Positions 34,204 to 42,781 are shown, numbered from the stretch's first letter. The stretch: 64,000 bases of DNA from Treponema_B putidum (GCF_007830595.1 NZ_VLLD01000001.1); one strand, 5' to 3'. Numbers and translations: made by a program. Notes: a model not told the origin generated them from the sequence alone.

Positions 34204-34954
34204 AATAACGGATGTAACCAAACGCTTTGGCGGTATTACGGCTGTTGATAATATAAACATGTCTGTATATCTTGGAAAGATTCAAGGAATTATAGGCCCT
34301 AATGGAGCGGGGAAAACTACTCTTTTCAATTTAATATCAGGTATATATAAACCTACACTGGGAAGTATTCATTTTTGCGGTGAAGATATAACGAATTTGA
34401 AACCTCATAAAATAAATGAAAAAGGAATTGTACGTACATTCCAAAATATACGTTTATTTAAGAATATGACAATATTGGATAACGTAATGGTAGGCTGCCA
34501 TAACAGAGAAAATGAAGATATATTCTCTGCTTTATTTAAAACTAAAAAACACAAAGTTGAAGAACAAAAGAATAAAAACAAGGCTTTGAGTCTTTTGGAT
34601 AGAGTAGGGCTGATTCATCTTAGGTATGAAATGCCCGATTCTTTGCCCTATGGTTTACAGCGTAAATTGGAGATTGCACGGGCTTTGGCATCAAATCCTA
34701 AACTCCTTATGCTTGATGAGCCTGCTGCAGGTATGAATGAACAAGAAACAATAGAATTGACTGAATTTATACAAAGTTTAAAATCAAAAGATATGGCTAT
34801 AATGCTGATTGAACATGATATGAAGTTAGTTATGACTCTTAGTGACAGTGTTTATGTTATAAACCATGGGCTAAAAATAGCGGAAGACTCTCCTGAAGAA
34901 ATAGTTAAGGATAAAGCCGTTATTAATGCATACCTTGGAGAGGAGGATGTTTAG
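34184..34954 (+). CDS. livG: ABC ATP-binding protein LivG
   Basis: This 256-residue ATPase has Walker A GPNGAGKTT, the Q-loop in VRTFQNIRLF, a signature region that is degenerate (LPYGLQRKLEIARAL rather than LSGGQQ), Walker B LLMLDEPAAGMN, and the LivG-type tail INAYLGEEDV. The atypical signature is common in LivG. It starts inside livM, with a GGAGG seven bases upstream. Confidence 0.93.
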   Translation: MSNPILKITDVTKRFGGITAVDNINMSVYLGKIQGIIGPNGAGKTTLFNLISGIYKPTLGSIHFCGEDITNLKPHKINEKGIVRTFQNIRLFKNMTILDNVMVGCHNRENEDIFSALFKTKKHKVEEQKNKNKALSLLDRVGLIHLRYEMPDSLPYGLQRKLEIARALASNPKLLMLDEPAAGMNEQETIELTEFIQSLKSKDMAIMLIEHDMKLVMTLSDSVYVINHGLKIAEDSPEEIVKDKAVINAYLGEEDV

Positions 34955-35661
34955 TGCTTTTAGAAGTTAAAGATTTACATGTCAGTTACGGAGAAATAAA
35001 AGCAATCCGTGGAATTAATTTTAATATTAATCAAGGTGAAATTGTAACTATAATAGGTTCAAATGGTGCCGGAAAAAGTACAACTTTAAACAGCTTAGCA
35101 GGGCTGATAAAACCGGCATCCGGTACGGTTTTATTCAATGGTGAGGATGTTACAAAGTTAGAGTCGTATGAACTTGTAAAGAAAGGGATCTCTTTGTCAC
35201 CAGAGGGGCGACAAATATTTCCTCGAATGTCAGTAATAGAAAATCTTGAGCTAGGAGGTTATTTTAGAACTAGAGCTGAATTAGAGAAAGGAAAAAACAA
35301 TGTTTTTGAACTGTTTCCTATTTTGAAGGAACGTAGTTGGCAAGCTGGAGGAACTTTGTCCGGGGGTGAACAGCAAATGCTTGCAATTGGAAGAGCTTTG
35401 ATGGCATCACCTAAGATATTGATTCTTGATGAGCCTTCACTGGGTCTTGCTCCTATAATTGTTAAAGAAATATTTAAAATGATTAGGAAAATTCGGGATG
35501 AAGGGATTACGGTTTTATTAGTCGAGCAAAACGCAAAAATGGCTTTATCTATTTCCGATAGGGGCTATGTACTTGAAACCGGAAAAATAAGATTGGAGGG
35601 TAAAAGTGAAGAATTATTAAACAATGAAGAAGTGCATAAATTATATTTAGGAGGCATATAG
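34954..35661 (+). CDS. livF: ABC ATP-binding protein LivF
   Basis: This second ATPase has 235 residues: Walker A GSNGAGKST, Q-loop VTKLE then LSPEGRQIFPRMSV (LivF-type), a proper signature LSGGEQQMLAIGRALM, and Walker B ILILDEPSLGLAP. The tail EEVHKLYLGG is typical. The start is GTG, joined to the livG stop, with GAGAGGAGG upstream. Because this subunit has a canonical signature, ATP binding at one site should be normal. Confidence 0.93.
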   Translation: MLLEVKDLHVSYGEIKAIRGINFNINQGEIVTIIGSNGAGKSTTLNSLAGLIKPASGTVLFNGEDVTKLESYELVKKGISLSPEGRQIFPRMSVIENLELGGYFRTRAELEKGKNNVFELFPILKERSWQAGGTLSGGEQQMLAIGRALMASPKILILDEPSLGLAPIIVKEIFKMIRKIRDEGITVLLVEQNAKMALSISDRGYVLETGKIRLEGKSEELLNNEEVHKLYLGGI

Positions 35662-36170
35662 TGGTTATAACAAATATAAAACGGAAAAGCAGTCCGGCTT
35701 TGGATGGACAACGTAATATATGTCAAAGAAGAGCTGCTACTATCAGTAATATGATAAAATGCGCAGCTGAACGCGGGCTTGATAAACAATTTGCAAGAGA
35801 TGCAATCTATAAGTATGGGCAAGATATTGCAGCAAACATGAAAAAGTCTTTAAAAAAAGATTTTACTATTGATGAGTTTCTTGAGGTTTTTGCTTCACAG
35901 CCACACTTTGATATTTATGAAATGGAAGTCGTAAAAAAAACGGAAGATATGTTTTTGATTCATTTTAACTATTGTCCTTATGTTGAAGAGTGGACAAAAC
36001 AAGGTTACTGTGATGATGAACTTGCTGAGTTATGCGACATAACAATGGAAGGCGACAAGGCTATAGGCGATTGTTTTCCTAATTTGAGATTTACACTTGG
36101 AAAAACAATAGCACAAGGTCACTGCGTATGTGAATTATTATTTGAAAAAATAAAGGAGACGGAAAAATGA
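35661..36170 (+). CDS. L-2-amino-thiazoline-4-carboxylate (ATC) hydrolase-like protein
   Basis: The 169 residues resemble the ATC-hydrolase family, which opens the thiazoline ring of 2-amino-thiazoline-4-carboxylate in some pseudomonads. Visible landmarks are NYCPYVEEWTKQG, LAELCDITMEGDKAIGDCF and the end TIAQGHCVCELLFEK, which fit the family's Cys-rich core. The start overlaps the livF stop and the end overlaps the next gene, so it belongs to the transporter operon. The true substrate is uncertain because the family is broad. It may be a metal-dependent hydrolase acting on the imported compound. Confidence 0.6.
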   Translation: MVITNIKRKSSPALDGQRNICQRRAATISNMIKCAAERGLDKQFARDAIYKYGQDIAANMKKSLKKDFTIDEFLEVFASQPHFDIYEMEVVKKTEDMFLIHFNYCPYVEEWTKQGYCDDELAELCDITMEGDKAIGDCFPNLRFTLGKTIAQGHCVCELLFEKIKETEK

Positions 36171-37324
36171 AAAAAATAAGGATATATATTTTAAGTTTAT
36201 TAAGTGTTATATTGATATTCAATTCTTGTACAGGAAAGGATGAAGCAAAAACAACTGAAGACAAGGCAAATAAACCTATCTATTTTGCTTGGTACGGTCC
36301 TTTAACCGGAGATGCAAAGCAATACGGTGATACGGAAAAAATTGCTGTGGAGCTTGCTTTAAAGGATATCAATGATGCAGGGAATGGAGTTCTCGGCGGA
36401 AGGAAAATTATTGTAGATTTTTATGATGATAAAAATGATGCAAAAGAAGCGGTTAATATTGCAAATAAGATTGTTGCAGAAAAAAAATATCTTGCCGTAG
36501 TAGGAGGCTTCGGTTCTACACCTTCAATGGCTGCCGCTCCCATATACGAGAAAGCAAAAATTATCAATTATTCGCCCACTTCATCACATGCGGATTTTTC
36601 ATCATTGGGTAAATTTATGTTTAGAAATACGCCTACGCAACAAATTGAGACCACACAGTATGCAGACTATGTTTATAAAAAGCTTGGAATTAAAAGCGTC
36701 GCCATTCTTAATGTAAATGATGACTGGGGAAATAATATTGCAAAAATATTTACCAACGAATTTGTAAAACTTGGCGGAAAAATAACCGATCTTCAAACTT
36801 ATATACCTAATCAGACATCCGACTTTACTCCGATGATATCTAAAGCAAAAACAACAAATCCTGAAGCTTTCTTTCCTGTAGCCTATTATCAAGATTCTGC
36901 AAATATAGTAAGGCAGGCAAAAAATTTGGATTTTAATGTTCAAATGATTCTCTCAAGTTCTACACTAAAACAAGAACTGATAGACCTGGCCGGAGATATA
37001 GTTGAAGGCTCTTTTATAATGAATGCATATTCTCCCGATATAAATACGCCTGAATTTATACGTGTAATTGGAGAGTATACAAAGAGAACAGGAAAACAGG
37101 GTGATGCTTTTGTAATGCAAACTTATGATGTCGTTAAGCAGCTGGCAACAGCGGTAGATATGGCCGGCAGTGACGACCCTGTGGTTGTAAGAGAAACCTT
37201 AGCTAATATGAAAGGATATAATGCCTTATCCGGACCTTATGATATGAATGAATTAGGTGATGCTGTAAGATCTCTTGTTCCTATGTTTATTAAAAACGGT
37301 AAATTTACCAGAATTGATGATTAA
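36167..37324 (+). CDS. livK: Branched-chain amino acid-type substrate-binding lipoprotein LivK
   Basis: The 385-residue precursor has a spirochaetal lipobox (SVILIFNSC, lipid Cys near residue 21). A type I periplasmic binding fold of the Leu/Ile/Val/amide family follows: YFAWYGPLTGDAKQYGD, INDAGNGVLGGRKI, VVGGFGSTPSMAAAPIYEKA and AVDMAGSDDPVVVRETLANM. It is the binding protein of the LivHMGF importer. Placement after the permeases and the ATC-hydrolase gene is unusual; livK is often first. It has its own ribosome-binding site inside the preceding gene. Confidence 0.92.
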   Translation: MKKIRIYILSLLSVILIFNSCTGKDEAKTTEDKANKPIYFAWYGPLTGDAKQYGDTEKIAVELALKDINDAGNGVLGGRKIIVDFYDDKNDAKEAVNIANKIVAEKKYLAVVGGFGSTPSMAAAPIYEKAKIINYSPTSSHADFSSLGKFMFRNTPTQQIETTQYADYVYKKLGIKSVAILNVNDDWGNNIAKIFTNEFVKLGGKITDLQTYIPNQTSDFTPMISKAKTTNPEAFFPVAYYQDSANIVRQAKNLDFNVQMILSSSTLKQELIDLAGDIVEGSFIMNAYSPDINTPEFIRVIGEYTKRTGKQGDAFVMQTYDVVKQLATAVDMAGSDDPVVVRETLANMKGYNALSGPYDMNELGDAVRSLVPMFIKNGKFTRIDD

Positions 37325-37333
37325 GGAGCTCCT

Positions 37334-38341
37334 ATGAAAAAAATATTAAATAGACCTGAAGAATTTGTAGATGAAACGGTAGAAGGAATTTTATATGCCT
37401 ATCCAGATAAAATAACATCCCTAAATGGAGATAAGCGGGTTATTCTTAATAAAACAAAAAAGGACAATAAGGTCGGTATTGTTACTGCGGGAGGCAGCGG
37501 CCATCTTCCTGTCTTTCTAGGCTATGTAGGTGATGGAATGCTTGACGGATGTGCTGTAGGTAATGTTTTTGCTTCTCCTTCAGCCAATAAAATGTATGAG
37601 ATGATTAAAGCCTGCAATTTCGGCAAAGGTGTATTATGTCTGTATGGAAATTACGGTGGAGATAAACTTAATTTTGAAATGGCAATGTCGATGGCTGAAA
37701 TGGATGGTATACAGGTCAAAGAAATAAGAGTAATGGATGATATTGCCTCATCACCGATTGATGCTAAGGATAAGCGCCGGGGAGTTGCGGGAATGGTTTT
37801 TGCTTACAAAATTGCAGGAGCTGCAGCTCAAAGAGGTTATGATCTTGAAAAACTTGTTTCAGTTACGGAAAAGGCTCTTGATAACATACGCACGATGGGA
37901 GTGGCTTTATCTCCATGTATAGTTCCTGAAGTCGGCAAACCGACTTTTTCAATCGAAGACGATGAAATGGAAATAGGAATGGGAATTCACGGAGAAGTAG
38001 GTATAGAGGTTTCAAAACTAAAAACTTCAGCCGAGGTTGCAAAAATGATTTTTGATAAAATTGCAACCGAAATTTCTTTTTCGAAAAACGATGAAGTTGC
38101 AGTAATGATTAACGGTCTTGGTGCTACTCCTCTTGAAGAGTTATTTATTGTATATCGGGATCTATTTAATATTTTAAACGGCCTTGGTGTAAAAGTAATA
38201 AGCCCGCACATAGGAGAATTTGCAACTTCAATGGAAATGGCTGGACTGTCGATTACAATTATGAAATTGGATGATGAATTAAAAGCCTTGCTTCTATGTG
38301 ATGCAAATACGCCCTTCTATACAAATTCAAATAAAAAATAG
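37334..38341 (+). CDS. dhaK: Dihydroxyacetone kinase subunit DhaK
   Basis: DhaK binds dihydroxyacetone or related ketose covalently through a histidine. The 335 residues show GIVTAGGSGHLPVFLGYVG, GNYGGDKLNFEMA, and the substrate histidine in MGIHGEVG near residue 218. GLGATPLEELFIVYRD completes the family. In the PTS-dependent enzyme, DhaL is recharged by DhaM; no dhaM lies here, so an ATP-dependent kinase or a dhaM elsewhere is required. Its place in a liv operon suggests a 3-carbon or 4-carbon substrate derived from the imported compound, which is inference. Confidence 0.92.
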   Translation: MKKILNRPEEFVDETVEGILYAYPDKITSLNGDKRVILNKTKKDNKVGIVTAGGSGHLPVFLGYVGDGMLDGCAVGNVFASPSANKMYEMIKACNFGKGVLCLYGNYGGDKLNFEMAMSMAEMDGIQVKEIRVMDDIASSPIDAKDKRRGVAGMVFAYKIAGAAAQRGYDLEKLVSVTEKALDNIRTMGVALSPCIVPEVGKPTFSIEDDEMEIGMGIHGEVGIEVSKLKTSAEVAKMIFDKIATEISFSKNDEVAVMINGLGATPLEELFIVYRDLFNILNGLGVKVISPHIGEFATSMEMAGLSITIMKLDDELKALLLCDANTPFYTNSNKK

Positions 38342-38350
38342 GATATGGCT

Positions 38351-38980
38351 ATGATTACAAAGGATATAATTTTAGATGTATTAATTGAAATAGCAAAGAC
38401 TATGGAAAACGAAAAAGATTACCTTATTGAGCTTGATCAACAAAACGGTGACGGTGATTTAGGTATATCGATGAGTGCCGGATTCAATGCGACTGTTAAT
38501 GCATTTAAAGATGACAGTGGAAAAGACATAGGCCTCGGTATTCTCAAAGCTGCGATGGCTTTTAATGAAAAAGCTCCTTCAAGTTTAGGTACCATATTGT
38601 CATTCGGACTAATGGCTATGGGAAGAACTTTTAAAGGAAAACAAGAGCTAACTAGGGAAGAACTTGTATCCGGCTTTTCAAAATTTAATGAAGAGATTAT
38701 GAATAAGGGAGGTGCAAAGCCGGGAGAAAAAACCATTGTTGATACACTTGTTCCCGTTGAAAAATTCGTTCGGGAAAATTTGGGTAAAATTCCGGATGAT
38801 GAACTGATAAAAGAGTCTGAAAAAATTGCAAAAGAAGGTTCTGACTCAACACGGAACATGAAATCTGTTCATGGCAGAGCCGCTTACTATGCAGAAAAAA
38901 GTATCGGTATTCTTGATGGCGGTTCTTATGTGGGATATTTATTATTTAAGGCTTTAAATAATTATCTGGAAGATAAATAG
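38351..38980 (+). CDS. dhaL: Dihydroxyacetone kinase subunit DhaL
   Basis: DhaL holds the nucleotide and phosphorylates the DhaK-bound substrate. The 209 residues carry the ADP/Mg motif NGDGDLGISMSAGF, where the usual HG of GDHG is replaced by LG, then APSSLGTILSFGL, GGAKPGEKTIVDTL and the HGRAAYYAEKS end. The ATG at 38351 is preferred because TAGGA (38339-38343) is correctly spaced; an ATG six bases upstream is too close. It lies nine bases after dhaK. Confidence 0.9.
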   Translation: MITKDIILDVLIEIAKTMENEKDYLIELDQQNGDGDLGISMSAGFNATVNAFKDDSGKDIGLGILKAAMAFNEKAPSSLGTILSFGLMAMGRTFKGKQELTREELVSGFSKFNEEIMNKGGAKPGEKTIVDTLVPVEKFVRENLGKIPDDELIKESEKIAKEGSDSTRNMKSVHGRAAYYAEKSIGILDGGSYVGYLLFKALNNYLEDK

Positions 38981-38996
38981 TTTAGAGGTGTGAAGC

Positions 38997-40004
38997 ATGA
39001 AAGAAAAAAGAAAATTGATTTTGGATGTTTTTAACAATAAACATGTCCAAAGAGTTCCTGTCGGTTTTTGGTGGCATTTTGCCGATGAGTACAGACAGTT
39101 CCGTGGTTTATTGGATGACGGAATTATTCAGGCAACAATTGACGGCACAAAAAAAATGTATGACGATTTAAAACCTGATATGGTAAAAATAATGTCTGAT
39201 GGTTTTTTCGGTCATCCGTCAATTATGAAAAATGACATTAATAGTATTGATGATATTAAAAAAATAAAGTCGATAGGAAATTCGTCGCCATGGTATGATA
39301 AGCAAATCGATATGGTAAATAGTATTTTAGATTACTTTGACGGTGAAGTTGCTGCATTTTATAATATCTTTGCTCCGCTCAACTACATAAGGTTGTATAC
39401 GGAGTGTTATAAAAAACAGCCCGATTTGTTTGTTAAACTTTTTTTTGAAAACCCGAATGCTATGTTGGAAGCTTCTTTAGAAATTGCCGATGACTTGATT
39501 GTGCTTGCCGATAAGCTAAAAAGCAAAACAAAACTTGACGGAATTTATTACAGTGTGCAAAGCGTTCAGTCAAAAGATGCCGATTTAAATTTCCATCAAG
39601 AGTATGTTTCGGCTTCGGATAAAAAAGTCCTTGATAAAATAAATTCTCTTTGGGACAATAACATTCTTCATATCTGCGGCTATGCCGATTATACTAATGA
39701 TCTATCTTTTTATAAAGATTATAAAGCTAAGGTGTATAACTGGGCTGTAAACACTGAAAAAGTTTCCTTAGCAGCAGGAAAAAAATTCTTCGGCAATGCT
39801 TGTGTCCTTGGCGGGTTTGATAATAACAGGGGCACTCTTATCGATGTAGGCCCCGATACTGCGATTGAAAACTATGTTGATAGTTTGATAAAAGAAGCGG
39901 GAACGACCGGTATTATTATAGGTGCCGACTGTACTATTGCTCCTGAAATCGGATATAAAAGACTTGAACAAATAAGAAACTACGCTGAAAAGCATAGTAA
40001 ATAG
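38997..40004 (+). CDS. Uroporphyrinogen decarboxylase/MtaA-family protein
   Basis: The 335 residues belong to the URO-D superfamily, which includes true heme-pathway decarboxylases and the methyltransferases that act on corrinoid-bound methyl groups. Landmarks are RKLILDVFNNKHVQRVPVGF, a middle alpha/beta barrel, and the zinc-type region HICGYADYTNDLSFY. Further conserved segments are FGNACVLGGFDNNRGTLIDV and the C-terminal GTTGIIIGADCTIAPEIGYKRL. The arginine-rich heme-type N-terminus is absent, so a methyltransferase or demethylase role is more likely than UroD. It is the last gene of the operon. Confidence 0.75.
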   Translation: MKEKRKLILDVFNNKHVQRVPVGFWWHFADEYRQFRGLLDDGIIQATIDGTKKMYDDLKPDMVKIMSDGFFGHPSIMKNDINSIDDIKKIKSIGNSSPWYDKQIDMVNSILDYFDGEVAAFYNIFAPLNYIRLYTECYKKQPDLFVKLFFENPNAMLEASLEIADDLIVLADKLKSKTKLDGIYYSVQSVQSKDADLNFHQEYVSASDKKVLDKINSLWDNNILHICGYADYTNDLSFYKDYKAKVYNWAVNTEKVSLAAGKKFFGNACVLGGFDNNRGTLIDVGPDTAIENYVDSLIKEAGTTGIIIGADCTIAPEIGYKRLEQIRNYAEKHSK

Positions 40005-40029
40005 AACACCTCCTATTTTAGTTTTATTT

Positions 40030-40060
40030 GAACAGCGAGTAGTATTACTGCCCGCTGTTC
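40030..40060. terminator. Hairpin between convergent transcripts
   Basis: GAACAGCG (40030-40037) pairs with CGCTGTTC (40053-40060), with an inner AGTA/TACT stem in the loop. It separates the URO-D gene from the permease gene on the other strand and probably ends both transcripts. Confidence 0.65.
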
Positions 40061-40066
40061 TCCCAT

Positions 40067-41050
40067 TTACTTCCTCCTTAAAAGATATACAAAAAAGGGA
40101 CCTCCGATTAGGGCCATCAGGGTGCCGACAGGCAATTCTATCGGAGCCGCTATTGTGCGTGCAAAGGTGTCGGCTATCAGTAAAAATATTCCTCCGTTTA
40201 ATATCGAAAGGGGTAAAAGATATTTATAGTTAGGTCCCGTAATAAGTCTTACAATATGGGGAATTACAAGGCCGACAAAGCTGATGACTCCGACAAGGGA
40301 GGTAGAAATAGCCGCCAAAAAAGAGGCTGTGAGCGAAATTAAGATTCGGCTCCTTGTAATGTTTAAGCCCAAACTGCCGGCCTTTTCGTCTCCGAATAAG
40401 AGGAGATTGCTTGGGCGAATTACTGCAATGGCGGCTGCAAGGCCTATGAGGGAGTAGGGCAGGATGAGCTTAACATCGTACATACTTCGTCCCGAAAGAT
40501 TTCCGCTGAGCCAAAGCATGATGTTTTGAATCTTGTCGCTGTTTAACACGGTTATAAGATAGCTTATCCCTGCAAAAAAAGCGTTTACTGCAACGCCTGC
40601 CAAAATAAGGCGGACGGTCTTTACTCCGCCCTTCCAAGCTAAAAGGTAAACCAAAACGGCAGCCCCCATAGCTCCTATAAATGCGAAAAGGGGAGCGGCC
40701 GTAACAAATTGCGGAAAAATCAACAGAGCCAGTAAAAGCCCCAGCTTTGCTCCGCTCGAAATACCTATTATTCCGGGATCTGCTAAGGGATTTTGGATAA
40801 CCGCTTGGAGAAGGGCTCCTGAAGCGGCAAGGTTTGCCCCGACTATGAGGGCTAAAATAATTCTGGGCAGCCTTATATCCCAAATAATTATGGAAACATC
40901 CGAATTTTCATGATAGAATATAATTTTTATAATTTCACTGACAGGTATCTTTGTGCTTCCGAAATAGATTGCTGCTAACACGGATACGGCCAAAAGAATA
41001 CAAGAGATAATGAGAAAGATAAGCATTTTTTTTCGGCGTTCATCTTGCAT
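40067..41050 (-). CDS. FecCD/BtuC-type ABC transporter permease
   Basis: The 327 residues have about nine to ten membrane helices. The FecCD hallmarks are IWDIRLPRIILALIVGANLA, ASGALLQAVIQNPLADPGIIGI, LAGVAVNAFFAG, and VISFVGLVIPHIVRLITGPNYK. The cargo class is ferric siderophore, heme or cobalamin; cobalamin is attractive given the corrinoid genes in this window, but sequence alone cannot choose. The start follows AAAGG. It lies 18 bases downstream of the binding-protein gene. No ATPase gene is adjacent in the window. Confidence 0.88.
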   Translation of the reverse strand: MQDERRKKMLIFLIISCILLAVSVLAAIYFGSTKIPVSEIIKIIFYHENSDVSIIIWDIRLPRIILALIVGANLAASGALLQAVIQNPLADPGIIGISSGAKLGLLLALLIFPQFVTAAPLFAFIGAMGAAVLVYLLAWKGGVKTVRLILAGVAVNAFFAGISYLITVLNSDKIQNIMLWLSGNLSGRSMYDVKLILPYSLIGLAAAIAVIRPSNLLLFGDEKAGSLGLNITRSRILISLTASFLAAISTSLVGVISFVGLVIPHIVRLITGPNYKYLLPLSILNGGIFLLIADTFARTIAAPIELPVGTLMALIGGPFFVYLLRRK

Positions 41051-41068
41051 TTTTTTACCTTTTAGAAT

Positions 41069-41998
41069 TTAGTCTTCGGTTTCTCCGTAGATTATTTCTT
41101 GTAAATTCTCGACAGCCTGCATTATTTTAATATTCCGTGAAACAGTGTATAAATTACTGTCAAGGTCGTAGATTTTATCCTCTTTCACGGCCTTTACCTT
41201 CTGCCAAATTTCATTCTTTGCGAACTCTGCCCTGAGGCTCTCAGCGGTATCTTCGGAATTTGTATGGGTAAGGCGTATGATGACATCGGGCTGATGTTTT
41301 ACGATTTCTTCTATGTTTATGGGAACATAGGACTTGTCGAAGTCTCCGATATCGTTTGCGATATTGTGAATTTTTAAAACCTCCATCAGGCTTCCTGTGT
41401 AGCAGTTTTTTGTTCCCATCATCAGCTTTTTAGGCGAACCTAAAAGCATCAATACCTTTGGGCTTTTTTTGCCGTAAATGGAGCGGCGTACTTCGAGGGT
41501 TTTAGCTTCAATAGTTTGAATCACATGTTCCGCATTTTTTTGTTTTGAAGTCATTTCTCCCAGATGTTTGATTGTATTTAAACATGCTTCATAGGAATTT
41601 AAATCGACATATTCCGTTTTTATGTTTTGGTTTTGAAATATCTTATCCAATGTAGGTTTTGATCCGAGTGAGGCCAAATAGATATCCGCATTCAGCCGTT
41701 TTACCGTTTCAATATCCGGCTGCTGCGGCATTCCTATTTTTTCGGCCTTTGCATAAAGCTCTGGCATGGGATGACGGCTTGAAGGAACTCCTGCGACATT
41801 TTTATAGCCTAGATCATCTAAAATTTCTACTATGGACATGGTGCCTGCAATAACCCGAGGTCCTGCTTCCGGAAGGCTGCGGTTAGGCAAGCCGTTTTTA
41901 TCTTGTTTAAAAAAATTATTAATTTTTGAACAGCTTACAGCAAATAAAGTTAGGGAAACAACTAATACGTAATATATAAGCAGCTTATTTGTTTTCAT
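41069..41998 (-). CDS. BtuF/FhuD-type periplasmic-binding lipoprotein
   Basis: The 309-residue precursor has a lipobox (LFAVSC, Cys near residue 23) and a type III binding fold: RVIAGTMSIVEILDDLGYKNVAGVPSS fragments, VKRLNADIYLASLGS, and IEEIVKHQPDVIIRL. A linking helix and the end of the domain follow. It would hand its ligand (cobalamin or iron chelate) to the FecCD permease. The start has no Shine-Dalgarno; the -10 box of its promoter ends eight bases upstream (see that entry). Confidence 0.85.
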   Translation of the reverse strand: MKTNKLLIYYVLVVSLTLFAVSCSKINNFFKQDKNGLPNRSLPEAGPRVIAGTMSIVEILDDLGYKNVAGVPSSRHPMPELYAKAEKIGMPQQPDIETVKRLNADIYLASLGSKPTLDKIFQNQNIKTEYVDLNSYEACLNTIKHLGEMTSKQKNAEHVIQTIEAKTLEVRRSIYGKKSPKVLMLLGSPKKLMMGTKNCYTGSLMEVLKIHNIANDIGDFDKSYVPINIEEIVKHQPDVIIRLTHTNSEDTAESLRAEFAKNEIWQKVKAVKEDKIYDLDSNLYTVSRNIKIMQAVENLQEIIYGETED

Positions 41999-42006
41999 AG
42001 CAAAAT

Positions 42007-42035
42007 ATTCTAATGTTATACATAAAAAAAATCAA
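42007..42035 (-). promoter_or_regulatory. Promoter of the binding-protein gene, +1 next to the ATG
   Basis: On the minus strand TTGATT (42035-42030), 17-base spacer, TAGAAT (42012-42007), then eight bases to the start codon at 41998. No Shine-Dalgarno is visible. Confidence 0.55.
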
Positions 42036-42100
42036 GTACGCTTTTTATAACTTTTATTTATTTCCGGTGCGGTTGCCCTGAAAAATTATACAAGTAAGCT

Positions 42101-42141
42101 TAAGGTAAACCTCTAAAAAACTGAAGTTTTTAGAGGTTCCC
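42101..42141 (+). repeat. 41-bp intergenic inverted-repeat element, copy B
   Basis: AACCTCTAAAAA (42108-42119) pairs with TTTTTAGAGGTT (42127-42138). The 41-base block is nearly identical, in reverse orientation, to 55139-55179 (39 of 41 positions by eye). It lies upstream of the binding-protein gene. Confidence 0.8.
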
Positions 42142-42216
42142 ATAAAAAGGAGTGTAAAGATTCCTAATATTTGTAACCATTTTAATATTTCGTGTATCCA
42201 TCCCTTTGATTTTATG

Positions 42217-42255
42217 AAAGAGATTAAACTAATAATTTAGATATTTAATCTCTTT
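42217..42255. terminator. 12-bp stem terminator beside the acetyltransferase gene
   Basis: AAAGAGATTAAA (42217-42228) pairs perfectly with TTTAATCTCTTT (42244-42255), and a T-run continues on the plus strand. It lies just after the stop of the acetyltransferase gene on the minus strand and is probably bidirectional. Confidence 0.65.
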
Positions 42256-42256
42256 T

Positions 42257-42781
42257 TTAATATTTATCCATCACGCATTTTTTTATATTTTTGCATGTTA
42301 TTATCCTTTTTATCATTAGGACTTCCCATTTTGCCGGCGGAATATATTCAGTTATAAACGGCATCTTGTCTTCTCTTTCATTGAAGATTGTGAAGCCGTT
42401 TTTTTTATAAAATTCTATTGTCCATTCAAACATTTTAAGAGCTTTTAGTATAAGATATTCCAAACCTATATGTTTTGCTTCTTGTTCAATAAAATTTAAA
42501 ATGTATTTACCATATCCTTTTCTTTGTATTTTATGTTTGATGTATATGGCTGAAATAAGCCCATGAGTATTTTTATCTTTAAGTGATATAAATCCGATTG
42601 CCCGATTATCTTCATATAGAATATATGTATTTTCGGTTTTTATCATATTTTCAAAGGTTTCAATTATGTCTTGTTCCGGTACAACTTTGAAAACCTTGTT
42701 ACTGTCGTTATAGATATCTAAAATAGTTTTTGCATCTTCTATTCCGGCTTTTTCGGTTTTGAGCAATTTTGTTTCTCCCAT
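42257..42781 (-). CDS. GNAT-family N-acetyltransferase
   Basis: The 174 residues form a compact GNAT domain. KLLKTEKAGIEDAKTILDIYN starts it, IGFISLKD and HGLISAIYIKHKIQRKGYGKYI carry the acetyl-CoA loop (QRKGYG), and AFEWTIEFYKKNGF-like end strands close it. The last 20 codons overlap a 29-base repeat (42291-42319) that also occurs at 23543-23571, so the natural C-terminus may have been altered. The substrate is unknown. It follows the TPR genes by 15 bases. Confidence 0.8.
   Translation of the reverse strand: MGETKLLKTEKAGIEDAKTILDIYNDSNKVFKVVPEQDIIETFENMIKTENTYILYEDNRAIGFISLKDKNTHGLISAIYIKHKIQRKGYGKYILNFIEQEAKHIGLEYLILKALKMFEWTIEFYKKNGFTIFNEREDKMPFITEYIPPAKWEVLMIKRIITCKNIKKCVMDKY

Noticed and set aside
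40000..42260. Cobalamin riboswitch near the FecCD importer
   Set aside because: The B12-box consensus and a long structured leader are absent; the predicted start of transcription is next to the start codon.
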